Positions 6,445 through 13,345 of a DNA stretch of 13,349 nucleotides are shown piece by piece. The position numbers and the translations under genes are program-made. Numbering within the stretch: position 1 is the first letter of the stretch; every line of letters begins with the position of its first letter. Location of the stretch: positions 1 to 13,349 of the forward strand of contig WGCR01000554.1 in assembly GCA_015493675.1 (NCBI GenBank), written 5' to 3'. Origin of the DNA: Anaerolineae bacterium (GTDB taxonomy: Bacteria; Chloroflexota; Anaerolineae; J102). The notes under the pieces were generated by a model. The model made no database searches. It worked only from the letters and a program-made list of their open reading frames with translations, and was not told where the DNA came from.

Positions 6445-6491
6445 TACTGAGGGAGAAAATCGACTGAAGCATCTAGCGAGCAATCCGCGTC

Positions 6492-7235
6492 CTATTTACA
6501 GGGCAGGCGTTCGGGCGAGCGCAGTAGAACACGCTTGCGCCCGGTGATAATGATGTTTTCAGTTTCCCATTTATGCAGGATTCGGGATACGTTATAGATG
6601 TTCGTGCCCGACATCTCCGCCAGATCGCGATGCGTCAGCGGCATGTTGATCAGTATCCCGTCCTCTTGTTTTTTCCCCAGGTGCTGGGATAACATCAACA
6701 ATGAGTGAGCAATGCGATGTTCGACATTTTCAGTAGCCAATTGCTGGATTTTTGTTTGCAGACAGGTGACCCGTTTGGTGAGCGCCGACAGGATGTTCAA
6801 GGTCAGATGCGGCGTATCCAGCACGAATGCCCTGATCAGCGCCGCATCCCAGGCGTAAAGCTGGCTGCCTTCGACGATCTCAGCAGAGAGTGGGTATTGT
6901 TTTCCCGCCAATGCGACGAAAAAGCCCAGATGCACGCCCGGCCCGATGATGTCGATGATGACGCGCTTCCCGTCGGGCGTCAGCATCAATAATTTGATTT
7001 CGCCGGACAGGAGGACATAACACGTATTCGCGCCATCCCCCTGATTAAACAAAAATGTTTTCGCATCAGCACGCTGGATGCGTCCTGATGCCAGCACGGC
7101 ATCGCAGGTCGCCCGGTTCAGTTTCTGCAGGAGCTCCGTCTGGCACACCAGTGTCCGGGCCTCCTGAAATGAAAGATTGGGCAGATTCTGAGCTTTTTGC
7201 TTGGAGGATTTTTGGGTCTTGGCGCGGTGGCTCAT
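6492..7235 (-). CDS. Crp/Fnr-family transcriptional regulator
   Basis: A 247-residue protein. Residues 30-135 form the cyclic-nucleotide-binding-like sensor barrel (Y-V-L-L-S-G-E-I-K-L, then D-G-K-R-V-I and G-P-G). About 141-172 is the long dimer helix. Residues 198-235 are the winged helix-turn-helix, with recognition helix T-N-I-Y-N-V-S-R at 211-218. The S-R end matches Fnr, but the glutamate of the Fnr E-x-x-S-R motif is Tyr214, so base preference may differ from the standard box. Cysteines lie at 31, 44, 72, 158 and 246 and are not spaced like the iron-sulfur ligands of Fnr; the signal could be heme-bound NO, a nucleotide or something else. It precedes the cytochrome operon on the same strand and probably activates it through 6219-6232. 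It appears to be made from a nearly leaderless mRNA (promoter 7244-7272). Confidence 0.88.
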   Translation of the reverse strand: MSHRAKTQKSSKQKAQNLPNLSFQEARTLVCQTELLQKLNRATCDAVLASGRIQRADAKTFLFNQGDGANTCYVLLSGEIKLLMLTPDGKRVIIDIIGPGVHLGFFVALAGKQYPLSAEIVEGSQLYAWDAALIRAFVLDTPHLTLNILSALTKRVTCLQTKIQQLATENVEHRIAHSLLMLSQHLGKKQEDGILINMPLTHRDLAEMSGTNIYNVSRILHKWETENIIITGRKRVLLRSPERLPCK

Positions 7236-7243
7236 AGATTTGT

Positions 7244-7272
7244 ATTATCCTGTCAAAGCGCAACTTTGGCAA
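7244..7272 (-). promoter_or_regulatory. Predicted promoter of the Crp/Fnr gene, near-leaderless, with palindromic spacer
   Basis: On the minus strand TTGCCA (7272-7267), a 17-base spacer and GATAAT (7249-7244) each match consensus at 5 of 6 positions. Only 8 bases separate the -10 box from the ATG at 7235, so the mRNA would begin about 2 bases before the start codon. A CAAAG-N5-CTTTG palindrome (7268-7254) overlaps the -35 box and spacer, where a bound protein would block polymerase. Confidence 0.6.
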
Positions 7273-7415
7273 GACGCACGATATGCTTGTGCGCTGGTGT
7301 CAGGATTGTCTGGAGCTTGGGGGAACGTTGCAGCCAGATTCGCAATGGATGACGCGCAGGAAATGGGACGTTGTCTCATAACATCTGCACGGCCCTTAGT
7401 TTTTCTGTGGAGATT

Positions 7416-7445
7416 TTGACAATCCTCTCGGTTTGCGGGTACCTT
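7416..7445 (+). promoter_or_regulatory. Possible promoter of the thioesterase gene
   Basis: A perfect TTGACA (7416-7421) is followed after 18 bases by TACCTT (7440-7445), which keeps only the key TA and final T of a -10 box. Transcription would start near 7452, leaving a leader of about 34 nt that includes the ribosome binding site. The weak -10 keeps confidence low. Confidence 0.4.
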
Positions 7446-7485
7446 TCTGGACGAAGGTCCATGATTTTTCCCTCGCGAGGTCCTT

Positions 7486-7917
7486 ATGCAACGACTCAAA
7501 CCGAAAGGCCGCATCTCCGAAACGAAATTGCGCGTCCGCTATGCCGAGACAGACGCCATGGGCATCGTCCATCACAGCCGCTACATTCCCTGGTTCGAGC
7601 TGGGCCGTTCCGATTGGATGCGGGAGGCGGGATTGCCATACAGCGAATTCGAGCGGATGGGATATTACCTTACTGTCACCGAGGTCTGCGCCCGCTACTA
7701 TCATCCTGCGATATATGACGAAATGGTCACGGTGCACACCTGGGTGGAGGAGGTGCGCAGCCGGGCGGTGACGCTGGCTTATGATGTCCGAAACGAGCAT
7801 GGCCAGCGGCTGGTCATGGGCTGCACCAAGCATGTGTGCATCACGCATGACGGCAAGCCCGCCCGGCTGCCCGATGAGCTTTACAGGATTCTGGAGCAAA
7901 AGGTGGATGGCCCTTGA
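7486..7917 (+). CDS. 4HBT-superfamily acyl-CoA thioesterase (YbgC/FcbC-like)
   Basis: A 143-residue hotdog-fold protein, the usual length for this family of enzymes that hydrolyse acyl-CoA thioesters in the cytoplasm. The signature near the N-terminus reads R-Y-A-E-T-D-A-M-G-I-V-H-H-S-R-Y (residues 18-33), with the expected catalytic Asp23 and nearby histidines, followed by W-F-E-L-G-R. The start has GAGG at 7477-7480, five bases before the ATG. Its stop overlaps the TTG start of the following aminotransferase remnant by four bases, so the two were once translated together. That partner is now broken, and the acyl substrate cannot be named. Confidence 0.88.
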   Translation: MQRLKPKGRISETKLRVRYAETDAMGIVHHSRYIPWFELGRSDWMREAGLPYSEFERMGYYLTVTEVCARYYHPAIYDEMVTVHTWVEEVRSRAVTLAYDVRNEHGQRLVMGCTKHVCITHDGKPARLPDELYRILEQKVDGP

Positions 7918-8800
7918 CCGCGCTTAAAGAGCTATTCCTTCTCGACCCTGATGTCATCTTCCTCAATCACGGCTCCTTTGGGGCATGCCCCAGGCCCGTG
8001 TTCGAAGCCCAGCTTCGCTGGCAGCGCCGTCTGGAGCTCGAGCCGGTGCTGCTGTTGGGGCGTGAGATCACCGGGTTGATGGCTGAAGCCCGCGCGGCGC
8101 TGGCCGCGTTCCTCAACGCCCGCGCCGATGATCTCGTCTTCTTCCCCAACCCCACCACGGCCCTCAATGTGACGGCCCGCAATCTCATGCGGCCCGATGC
8201 GCCCCTGGCCTTGCAACCGCACCGGGTCAGATCCCCCTGGATTTGACAGCGTTGGACGCAGACATCTACGTTGGGGCTCTGCACAAATGGCTGATGGCCC
8301 CCAAAGGCTCCGCCTTCCTCTACGCCCGGCCCGCGGTGCAGACCTGGCTGGATCCGCTGGTGGTGAGCTGGGGTTATGATGCCGAGCAGCCGGGCTCCTC
8401 CCGCTTTGTGGATTATCATGAATGGCAGGGCGCCCGCGATATGTCACCTTTTCTGACTGTGCCCGACGCCATTCGCTTCCAGCAGGAGCATGATTGGGAG
8501 ACGGTGCGGGCCCGGAGCCACGCGCTAGCCCTCTCCGCCCGCGATCGCATCAACGCCCTTACCGGCGAGCCGCCCCTGGCCCCGTCCGACTGGCTGGGCC
8601 AGATGGCCGCGACGCTGCTGCCTCCGGGCGTCGATCCCGAAGCCCTGCACCGTCGTCTGTGGAAAAACCATCATATCGAAGTCCCCGTCTTCTGGTGGCG
8701 CAAGCGCCCCATCCTTCGCGTCTCCTTTCAGGGCTATAACGATGAAATCGACGCCGATGCGCTGGTGCAGGCATTGCAGACAGAGCTAATCGAGTCCTGA
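7914..8800 (+). pseudogene. Broken class V aminotransferase (isopenicillin-N epimerase-like)
   Basis: Two pieces of one PLP enzyme lie in different frames. The first (7914-8246) has the family opening F-L-N-H-G-S-F-G-A and F-F-P-N-P-T-T-A-L-N-V, then L-A-L-Q-P. The second begins A-P-G-Q-I-P-L-D-L (from about 8218, joined to the first without its middle) and runs to 8800; it keeps the PLP-binding lysine in A-L-H-K-W (codon 8285-8287) and the C-terminal domain. About 95 residues that normally lie between L-Q-P-G-D-E and the V-D-G-A-H-A-P-G-Q block, including the cofactor-contacting aspartate, are missing, and the frame shifts at the junction near 8217-8221. Total coding length is about 296 codons against about 390 for the family. 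The start is TTG overlapping the thioesterase stop. Its 3' end overlaps the scpB 3' end by 15 bases. An assembly error is the main alternative to a true pseudogene. Confidence 0.82.
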
Positions 8801-9505
8801 TTCGTCGTCTGCTGTCTCTTCATCCTCCCCTGCCTGCATCATCTCGATGCGTTCAGACAGCGCCGCCATATCCTCATCCTCCAGCGGCGGCAGTTCTTCC
8901 AGACTGCTGATGCCGAAATAGTTGAGAAAATCGGGCGTGGTGCCGAAGAGCATGGGCCGTCCGGCCGTCTCCATCCGCCCGATCTCCTGCACCAGGCCTC
9001 GATGCAGCAAGGTGCGGATGACGCCATCGCTGCTGACGCCGCGGATGGCTTCGATCTGCGGGCGGGTAATGGGCTGGCGGTAGGCAATGATGGCCAGGGT
9101 TTCCAGGGCGGCGCGCGAGAGTTTACTGGTTAGATCCAGGCCCAGATAGATTTCGATGACGTCCGCGGCTTCGGGCATGGTCACCAGTTGCACCGTGTCG
9201 TGATGGCGTTGCAGGCGAATCCCTCGATCTTGCAGGCTCTCGGCCAGCATCAGCAGCGCCAGCTCGATATCTTCGATTGATTGTTCCAGGGCGGAGGCCA
9301 GGCGCTCGATGGGGGCGGGTTCGCCCGCAACGAACAGCAGGCTTTCCAATAACCGGGAGATTTGCGCGTAGTCAGGGTGAAGGGCGGGGGCTTCTGTCTC
9401 CTCCGCCTGATCTTTGTCGGCGTAAGGCGTCGTGGCTGTTTCTTCCGGCCCAGAAACGTCGGGCCGGTTTTGCTCTTCCTGGGGGATGGCGTCGGCGTCG
9501 GGCAT
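8786..9505 (-). CDS. scpB: Segregation and condensation protein ScpB
   Basis: A 239-residue cytoplasmic protein that dimerises and joins ScpA and SMC in the chromosome-condensing complex. The first 45 or so residues are an acidic, disordered extension. The first winged helix lies at about 47-122. The second carries the family signature: L-S-R-A-A-L-E-T-L-A-I-I-A-Y at 129-142, Q-P-I-T-R at 144-148, I-R-G-V at 154-157, then G-R-P-x-L-F-G-T-T at 182-190 and F-L-x-Y-F-G at 193-198. The tail is acidic. The ATG directly follows the TAG stop of the upstream AmaP-like gene (TAGATG), with AAGGA six bases before the ATG, so translation is coupled. ScpA, the usual neighbour, is not in the window. Confidence 0.93.
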   Translation of the reverse strand: MPDADAIPQEEQNRPDVSGPEETATTPYADKDQAEETEAPALHPDYAQISRLLESLLFVAGEPAPIERLASALEQSIEDIELALLMLAESLQDRGIRLQRHHDTVQLVTMPEAADVIEIYLGLDLTSKLSRAALETLAIIAYRQPITRPQIEAIRGVSSDGVIRTLLHRGLVQEIGRMETAGRPMLFGTTPDFLNYFGISSLEELPPLEDEDMAALSERIEMMQAGEDEETADDESGLD

Positions 9506-10063
9506 CTATAATCCTTCGGGATAGGCGGCGTGGCGGAGGTTGACGTTGAGTTTGCCCAGCTTCAGGCCCATGTCCTGCTCGATGATCTCGCGGGTGACCA
9601 GCATGATCTCTTCGGTTTTCATGGGCAGATCGATCTCGGGCGAGGTTTCCACATCCAGCATGACATGGACGGTGTCGCCTTTGGGAACAACGATGGGTGT
9701 GACGGTGATTACATCGGCCAGTTGGTCGAGATGCCAGGCCAGGCGTTTGGCGATGCTGTCAGCCGTGACGCGGATTTCGCCGTGTTCGGTGCGCATGGAA
9801 ACGGCAGGCTCCGTTTTCTTGCGGGGCAATTCCGCGATCATCAGGGGAATGACGATGAGGATGGCGATGGCGGCCAGCGCCGCCCGGCCCAGATTGAAGA
9901 AAAGTGGATTGGAGAGTTGGGTCTGGTTCGCCCACTGGTTGAGATGCCCGATCTGGGTCTGGAGCCAGGCCATGGCCTCAAAGGGCGCCACTGCCAGCAC
10001 GATGAGCAGCAGGAATGCGATGAAAAAGATGAGAAGACCAATAATGCGGTTGACGAAGTTCAT
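9506..10063 (-). CDS. AmaP/Asp23-like alkaline-shock membrane protein
   Basis: A 185-residue protein with two hydrophobic helices (about residues 6-30 and 57-78), followed by a cytoplasmic domain (about 86-180) resembling the Asp23 fold in its I-x-V-T-x-x-S-I-A region and its alternating strand pattern. This plan matches AmaP, the membrane anchor for Asp23 in Gram-positive bacteria, where the pair is linked to cell-envelope stress. The biochemical role is not known. It sits immediately upstream of scpB, with stop and start abutting, so the two form an operon. The ATG at 10063 has only a weak GGGA upstream. No promoter is clear in the 159 bases before it, and no terminator follows the YfhO-like gene, so all three minus-strand genes could share a transcript. 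Confidence 0.72.
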   Translation of the reverse strand: MNFVNRIIGLLIFFIAFLLLIVLAVAPFEAMAWLQTQIGHLNQWANQTQLSNPLFFNLGRAALAAIAILIVIPLMIAELPRKKTEPAVSMRTEHGEIRVTADSIAKRLAWHLDQLADVITVTPIVVPKGDTVHVMLDVETSPEIDLPMKTEEIMLVTREIIEQDMGLKLGKLNVNLRHAAYPEGL

Positions 10064-10222
10064 GTGTATTTCCCGGGGGATGATTATGATGAGAAGGAGA
10101 TAAAATGGATGGCTTCCCTGAAAAAGCTGGAAACGCGGAACACAAAGAGCACTGCGGAGGAAAAGAGTGGTGGCTGGAGATGTTTTTTCTCTTATGAATG
10201 GTAATGGATCGGAAGAAGCGTG

Positions 10223-13200
10223 TCAATCTTTGCCATCGGGGAGAATCCAGAGGATGGCCAGGCTCGCCAGCGCCAGCAGACTGATGATCATTCCCCACCG
10301 CAGACTGCGGGGCTGGAAGATCATCAGCAGGTCATGCTCGCCCGCGGGCAGCGCCACGCCCCGCAAGAAAATGTCGGCCGGGAATACGGGCAGGTCGCGG
10401 GCGTCGGCGGCGTCCGGATCCAGGATGGCGCGCCAACCAGGGTGCCAGCCTTCGGAGACGATGAGCAGGGCGTCGCCGTCAGCTTCATAGTGCAATCGCA
10501 GGCGCTCCGGCCGCCGTTCGGAGATTTGAAGCCGGGGGGAGCTCAGGGGAATGCCTCGCGGAGCGAGAACGGCGCTGTTTTCTTCCAGAATAGCCGTGCT
10601 GGCGGGATCGAAACCGGGGGATTTCATGGCGTCCACGGCTTCGTCCAGATTCGCGACGGTCTGAACCCGCGCCACTGCAAAAGCCCGGGGCAGGGCCGCG
10701 TCGTTGCGATAGATTTTGACATCGCCCGAATGGATGCGCTGCCAGGGGGCGCGGGTGACGATGGGGGTGGCGTGGGAGCCGCTGGCCCGGTCATACACCG
10801 CCATGCCGCGGATGAGCAGGCTGACGTCATCCCGCAGCAGGTGAAAGTTCACCGACTGGATGCGACGATCGGAGAGGCGGGCGGGCAGATGATCCGGGGA
10901 GACATCCAGCTCGGCGATGATGTCCCGGCCCGGGTCGTCGCGGGGCCAGCGCACTGCGGGCAGATCATCCTGTGCGGATGGACGGGCCGCGTCCTCCCCG
11001 ACCGCAGTTTCCATGCGCGCCCGCGGGGGACGTTCAACTGTCGAATTGTCATAAAATGTGATGATTGCCAGGGCGACGGACGTCCTCCGGGGAAGACGGG
11101 CGGCGTCGTCGCTCAGATGGCTGACTACGCCCACGCCGCTGGCCGGAAATCCCGGCATGTCTGTAACGCTCAGGTCGGGATGGGCGGCGTCCAGCGTTTC
11201 GCCAAAGGCCAGGTCATAGTAAATGTCGTCATGCCAGACATCGAAATTTTTATCGGCGATGACATAGCAGACGTTGAACAGGGAGAGCAGTCGGCTGTCG
11301 GGGATGCTGTGGAGCTGCTCGCGCAGACGCCCGTCAGCCACGATGCTCTCGGGCGGCAAAAAGAGGCTCATGGCCTTGACAAAGCGGGCCGTGGGCAGCA
11401 CGCCGCCGCCGAAGCCGTCCAGCGAGGGGATGTCGAAGAGGGCGCCCAGGTTGGGGGCCACGACTTCTTTGGCTTTGGTGGCGTTGACCAGATCGGTGAA
11501 GGCTTTCTCGTCGAGATAGGGCCCGTAGATGCGCTGCAAGTCGCCCAGATCGCCCGGGTCCCAGGTGGTGGCGCTGAGACTGAGGGTGCGGCAGGCGCCG
11601 CCATGGGGCGTCGGGCCCAACTCCGAGGCGATGCGGGCGGGCGCGGTGCGCCAGAAGCGCAAAGCCTGGGGCGCGGTGGGGTGCTGGATGGGCAGGGCGT
11701 AGCTGGCGAAATAGAGTTCCAGGAAGAGAATGAGCGGGATCAGGTACAGGATAGTGGGTATTGGAGCGTGGGTATTGGAGCGTGATCGTTTGCGTTCGTT
11801 CCACAAAATGAGGACGAATAACGCGAGAATCGCCGCCCAACCCGCCAGTGTTGCGGGATTGGGCCGGGTGAGCAATGCCAGAACAGCCAGCAGGATTCCC
11901 ACTACAATCATCACCGCCCCGCACCTCGACCGCCACCACACTGACAATCGCCTACTGTCCACTGCATACTGTTTACTGCTCACTGCATACTGTTTACTGC
12001 TCACTGCATACTGCTTACTGCTCACTGCATACTGCCTACTGATCCAATCCATCCCCAACGCCGCCAGCAAGGCCAGGCCCACCACCGCCGCCTGCAAAAA
12101 GCGGGCGGGGACGCGGAACAAATCCCAGCCGGGGACGATGCGATAGAGGATGTATTCCAGCGGATCGTAGGCCCCGAAGGCCAGCAGCAGCCCGGCCAGG
12201 GTGAGGAATGCGCCCAGGAAGCGCATCCGCCGGTTGGGGTGACGCAATCCCAGCAGCGCCAAAATCAGGCCCGTCAGGCCGACATAGCCCAGCCATTCGC
12301 CATAGGCCTCGGTGCCCAGGGCCATGCCCAGATCCCGGGCGTAGTGCGGCAGCAGCGTGAAGCCCAGCCGCCATGGGGGCAGACTCAGCGCCGCATGATC
12401 CCGAAACGCCATCCCTCCCTGCCGGAAGGAGAGCCCCGAAAGCTCCAGCGTGGGCAGCAGTTGCGCTGCGGCCACGACTCCGGCGATGACAATAGTCGCC
12501 AGCGCCACGGGCCAGGCGTCGGAGAGAAACGTGCGGAGGAATGCGAGACGATTGCTTTCCACTGAATACTGCTTACTGTTTACTGAAAACTGCTTACTGT
12601 TTACTGAAAACTGCTTACTGTTTACTGCATACTGTTCACTGACCACCGAATTCCGCCTTTTTTCCCATCCTCGCCAGATGACATCCCCCAGCACCCACAG
12701 CCCGAAAATCACCGCCGCGTTGTAAAAGGACTGCGTATGCCCGGCCAGAAAGGCCATGGCCCAGACCAGCGTCATCATCACGCCCCAGCGCCGCATCGGG
12801 CGATCCCGGCGCGGCCATTGGCCCGGCCGCGGGCGTTTCTCCCACAGCAGAATGGCTGCAATCAGCCAGGGATAGGCGCTGATCTGGTTGGGGTGCAGCA
12901 ACAGGCCCGTCACCCAGCCATTCAGCGCGATGATCGGCGCCCCCACCAGCGCGGGCAGGGTTGCTCCCCGCGTTTCTTTTGCGCCCAACAGTTTTTTGAT
13001 CAAAAAGTATCCGAAAACGCCCGCCAGCCACACATGCAGGGCGTCAGTGACCAGAATCCCCTTCTTGGCGCTGAGGAAGATCATGGGCCAGCGCAGGGGA
13101 TAGAAGACCTCGGTCTGGGGATTGGCCTGGAAGGGCGCGCCGGCGTAGATGAAATCATTCCACAGGGGCAGATGCCCGGCCCGCAGCGCCTGATTGAGTT

Positions 13201-13345
13201 GCTGCCAGTAGGGCGTGAAATAGGCCAGAAAATCGCCGCTGGCCGGGATTAGCGGCGTGAACAGGACGCGGGCGTAGACGGCCAGCACTGCCAGAGTGAG
13301 GATGACCAGGGCTACCAGATCGGATCGACGAAAACGGTCGGGCAT
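10223..13345 (-). CDS. YfhO-like large membrane protein with in-frame heptamer repeats
   Basis: A 1040-residue protein. Roughly residues 1-555 contain many hydrophobic helices; the first external loop has S-G-D-F-L-A-Y and P-L-W-N-D-F-I-Y-A-G-A-P-F, and a later one has D-L-F-R-V-P-A-R-F, both typical of YfhO proteins. Residues 555-1005 are mostly soluble and end in the YfhO pattern S-E-G-W-H-P-G-W with P-A-G-E-H, followed by one last helix. YfhO proteins are GT-C-like and tied to lipid-linked or teichoic-acid glycosylation in Gram-positives; the exact reaction here is unknown. Two loops, at residues 235-263 and 435-465, are made of Ser/Lys/Gln/Tyr/Val heptads encoded by tandem heptanucleotides, and a 14-bp duplication lies near residue 525. 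The ATG at 13345 is four bases from the window edge, so its ribosome binding site is not visible and a further upstream start is possible. Confidence 0.85.
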   Translation of the reverse strand: MPDRFRRSDLVALVILTLAVLAVYARVLFTPLIPASGDFLAYFTPYWQQLNQALRAGHLPLWNDFIYAGAPFQANPQTEVFYPLRWPMIFLSAKKGILVTDALHVWLAGVFGYFLIKKLLGAKETRGATLPALVGAPIIALNGWVTGLLLHPNQISAYPWLIAAILLWEKRPRPGQWPRRDRPMRRWGVMMTLVWAMAFLAGHTQSFYNAAVIFGLWVLGDVIWRGWEKRRNSVVSEQYAVNSKQFSVNSKQFSVNSKQYSVESNRLAFLRTFLSDAWPVALATIVIAGVVAAAQLLPTLELSGLSFRQGGMAFRDHAALSLPPWRLGFTLLPHYARDLGMALGTEAYGEWLGYVGLTGLILALLGLRHPNRRMRFLGAFLTLAGLLLAFGAYDPLEYILYRIVPGWDLFRVPARFLQAAVVGLALLAALGMDWISRQYAVSSKQYAVSSKQYAVSSKQYAVDSRRLSVWWRSRCGAVMIVVGILLAVLALLTRPNPATLAGWAAILALFVLILWNERKRSRSNTHAPIPTILYLIPLILFLELYFASYALPIQHPTAPQALRFWRTAPARIASELGPTPHGGACRTLSLSATTWDPGDLGDLQRIYGPYLDEKAFTDLVNATKAKEVVAPNLGALFDIPSLDGFGGGVLPTARFVKAMSLFLPPESIVADGRLREQLHSIPDSRLLSLFNVCYVIADKNFDVWHDDIYYDLAFGETLDAAHPDLSVTDMPGFPASGVGVVSHLSDDAARLPRRTSVALAIITFYDNSTVERPPRARMETAVGEDAARPSAQDDLPAVRWPRDDPGRDIIAELDVSPDHLPARLSDRRIQSVNFHLLRDDVSLLIRGMAVYDRASGSHATPIVTRAPWQRIHSGDVKIYRNDAALPRAFAVARVQTVANLDEAVDAMKSPGFDPASTAILEENSAVLAPRGIPLSSPRLQISERRPERLRLHYEADGDALLIVSEGWHPGWRAILDPDAADARDLPVFPADIFLRGVALPAGEHDLLMIFQPRSLRWGMIISLLALASLAILWILPDGKD
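11754..11781. repeat. 14-bp tandem duplication inside the YfhO-like gene
   Basis: GTGGGTATTGGAGC occurs twice head to tail (11754-11767 and 11768-11781), with a third partial start GTG after it. On the coding strand it reads as alternating seven-base blocks starting with CCA. It lies in a hydrophilic stretch just before a membrane helix. Confidence 0.75.
11951..12041. repeat. Heptanucleotide tandem array of 13 units (NNNACTG) inside the YfhO-like gene
   Basis: Thirteen consecutive seven-base units each end in ACTG on the plus strand (CAGTNNN on the coding strand). The variable triplets cycle as CAT, TTT or CTT, CTC, giving a higher-order period of 21 bases, which is seven codons. It encodes repeats of Q-Y-A-V-S-S-K at residues 435-465. 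A degenerate unit precedes it, with ACTG at 11940-11943. Confidence 0.92.
12558..12641. repeat. Heptanucleotide tandem array of 12 units (NNNACTG) inside the YfhO-like gene
   Basis: Twelve consecutive seven-base units each end in ACTG. The variable triplets cycle as CTT, TTT, AAA with a 21-base period. It encodes repeats of K-Q-F-S-V-N-S at residues 235-263. Unit type and phase match the array at 11951-12041, but the triplet cycle differs, so the two arrays expanded separately. Twelve units are 84 bases, a multiple of three, so the frame is kept. Confidence 0.92.

Larger units (their letters stand above)
6110..6491. other. Regulatory intergenic region between the cytochrome operon and its regulator gene
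   Basis: No gene is seen in these 382 bases. The half near the cytochrome operon is AT-rich and contains the predicted promoter and operator (6191-6232). The half near the regulator gene carries a perfect inverted repeat at 6417-6444. I see no intrinsic terminator with a T-run after the regulator stop codon, so read-through from the regulator into the cytochrome genes is possible. Confidence 0.6.

Noticed and set aside
6492..7235. Regulator as a true oxygen-sensing iron-sulfur Fnr
   Set aside because: Its cysteines at 31, 44, 72, 158 and 246 do not show the clustered N-terminal spacing of Fnr iron-sulfur ligands, so only the wider Crp/Fnr family is called.
10129..10165. Possible degenerate interspersed repeat (GAACACAAAGAGCAC-like) between the AmaP-like and YfhO-like genes
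   Set aside because: It loosely resembles a known intergenic repeat style but is too degenerate and single-copy here to call.
10220..11785. Long open frame (521 codons) on the plus strand opposite the YfhO-like gene
   Set aside because: It is antisense to a gene with clear family motifs, is Gly/Gln/Val-rich as expected of a mirror frame in GC-rich DNA, and has no recognisable domain.
11951..12641. Possible CRISPR-like arrays
   Set aside because: The units are seven bases, contiguous and without unique spacers, and they lie inside a reading frame; they are simple tandem repeats.
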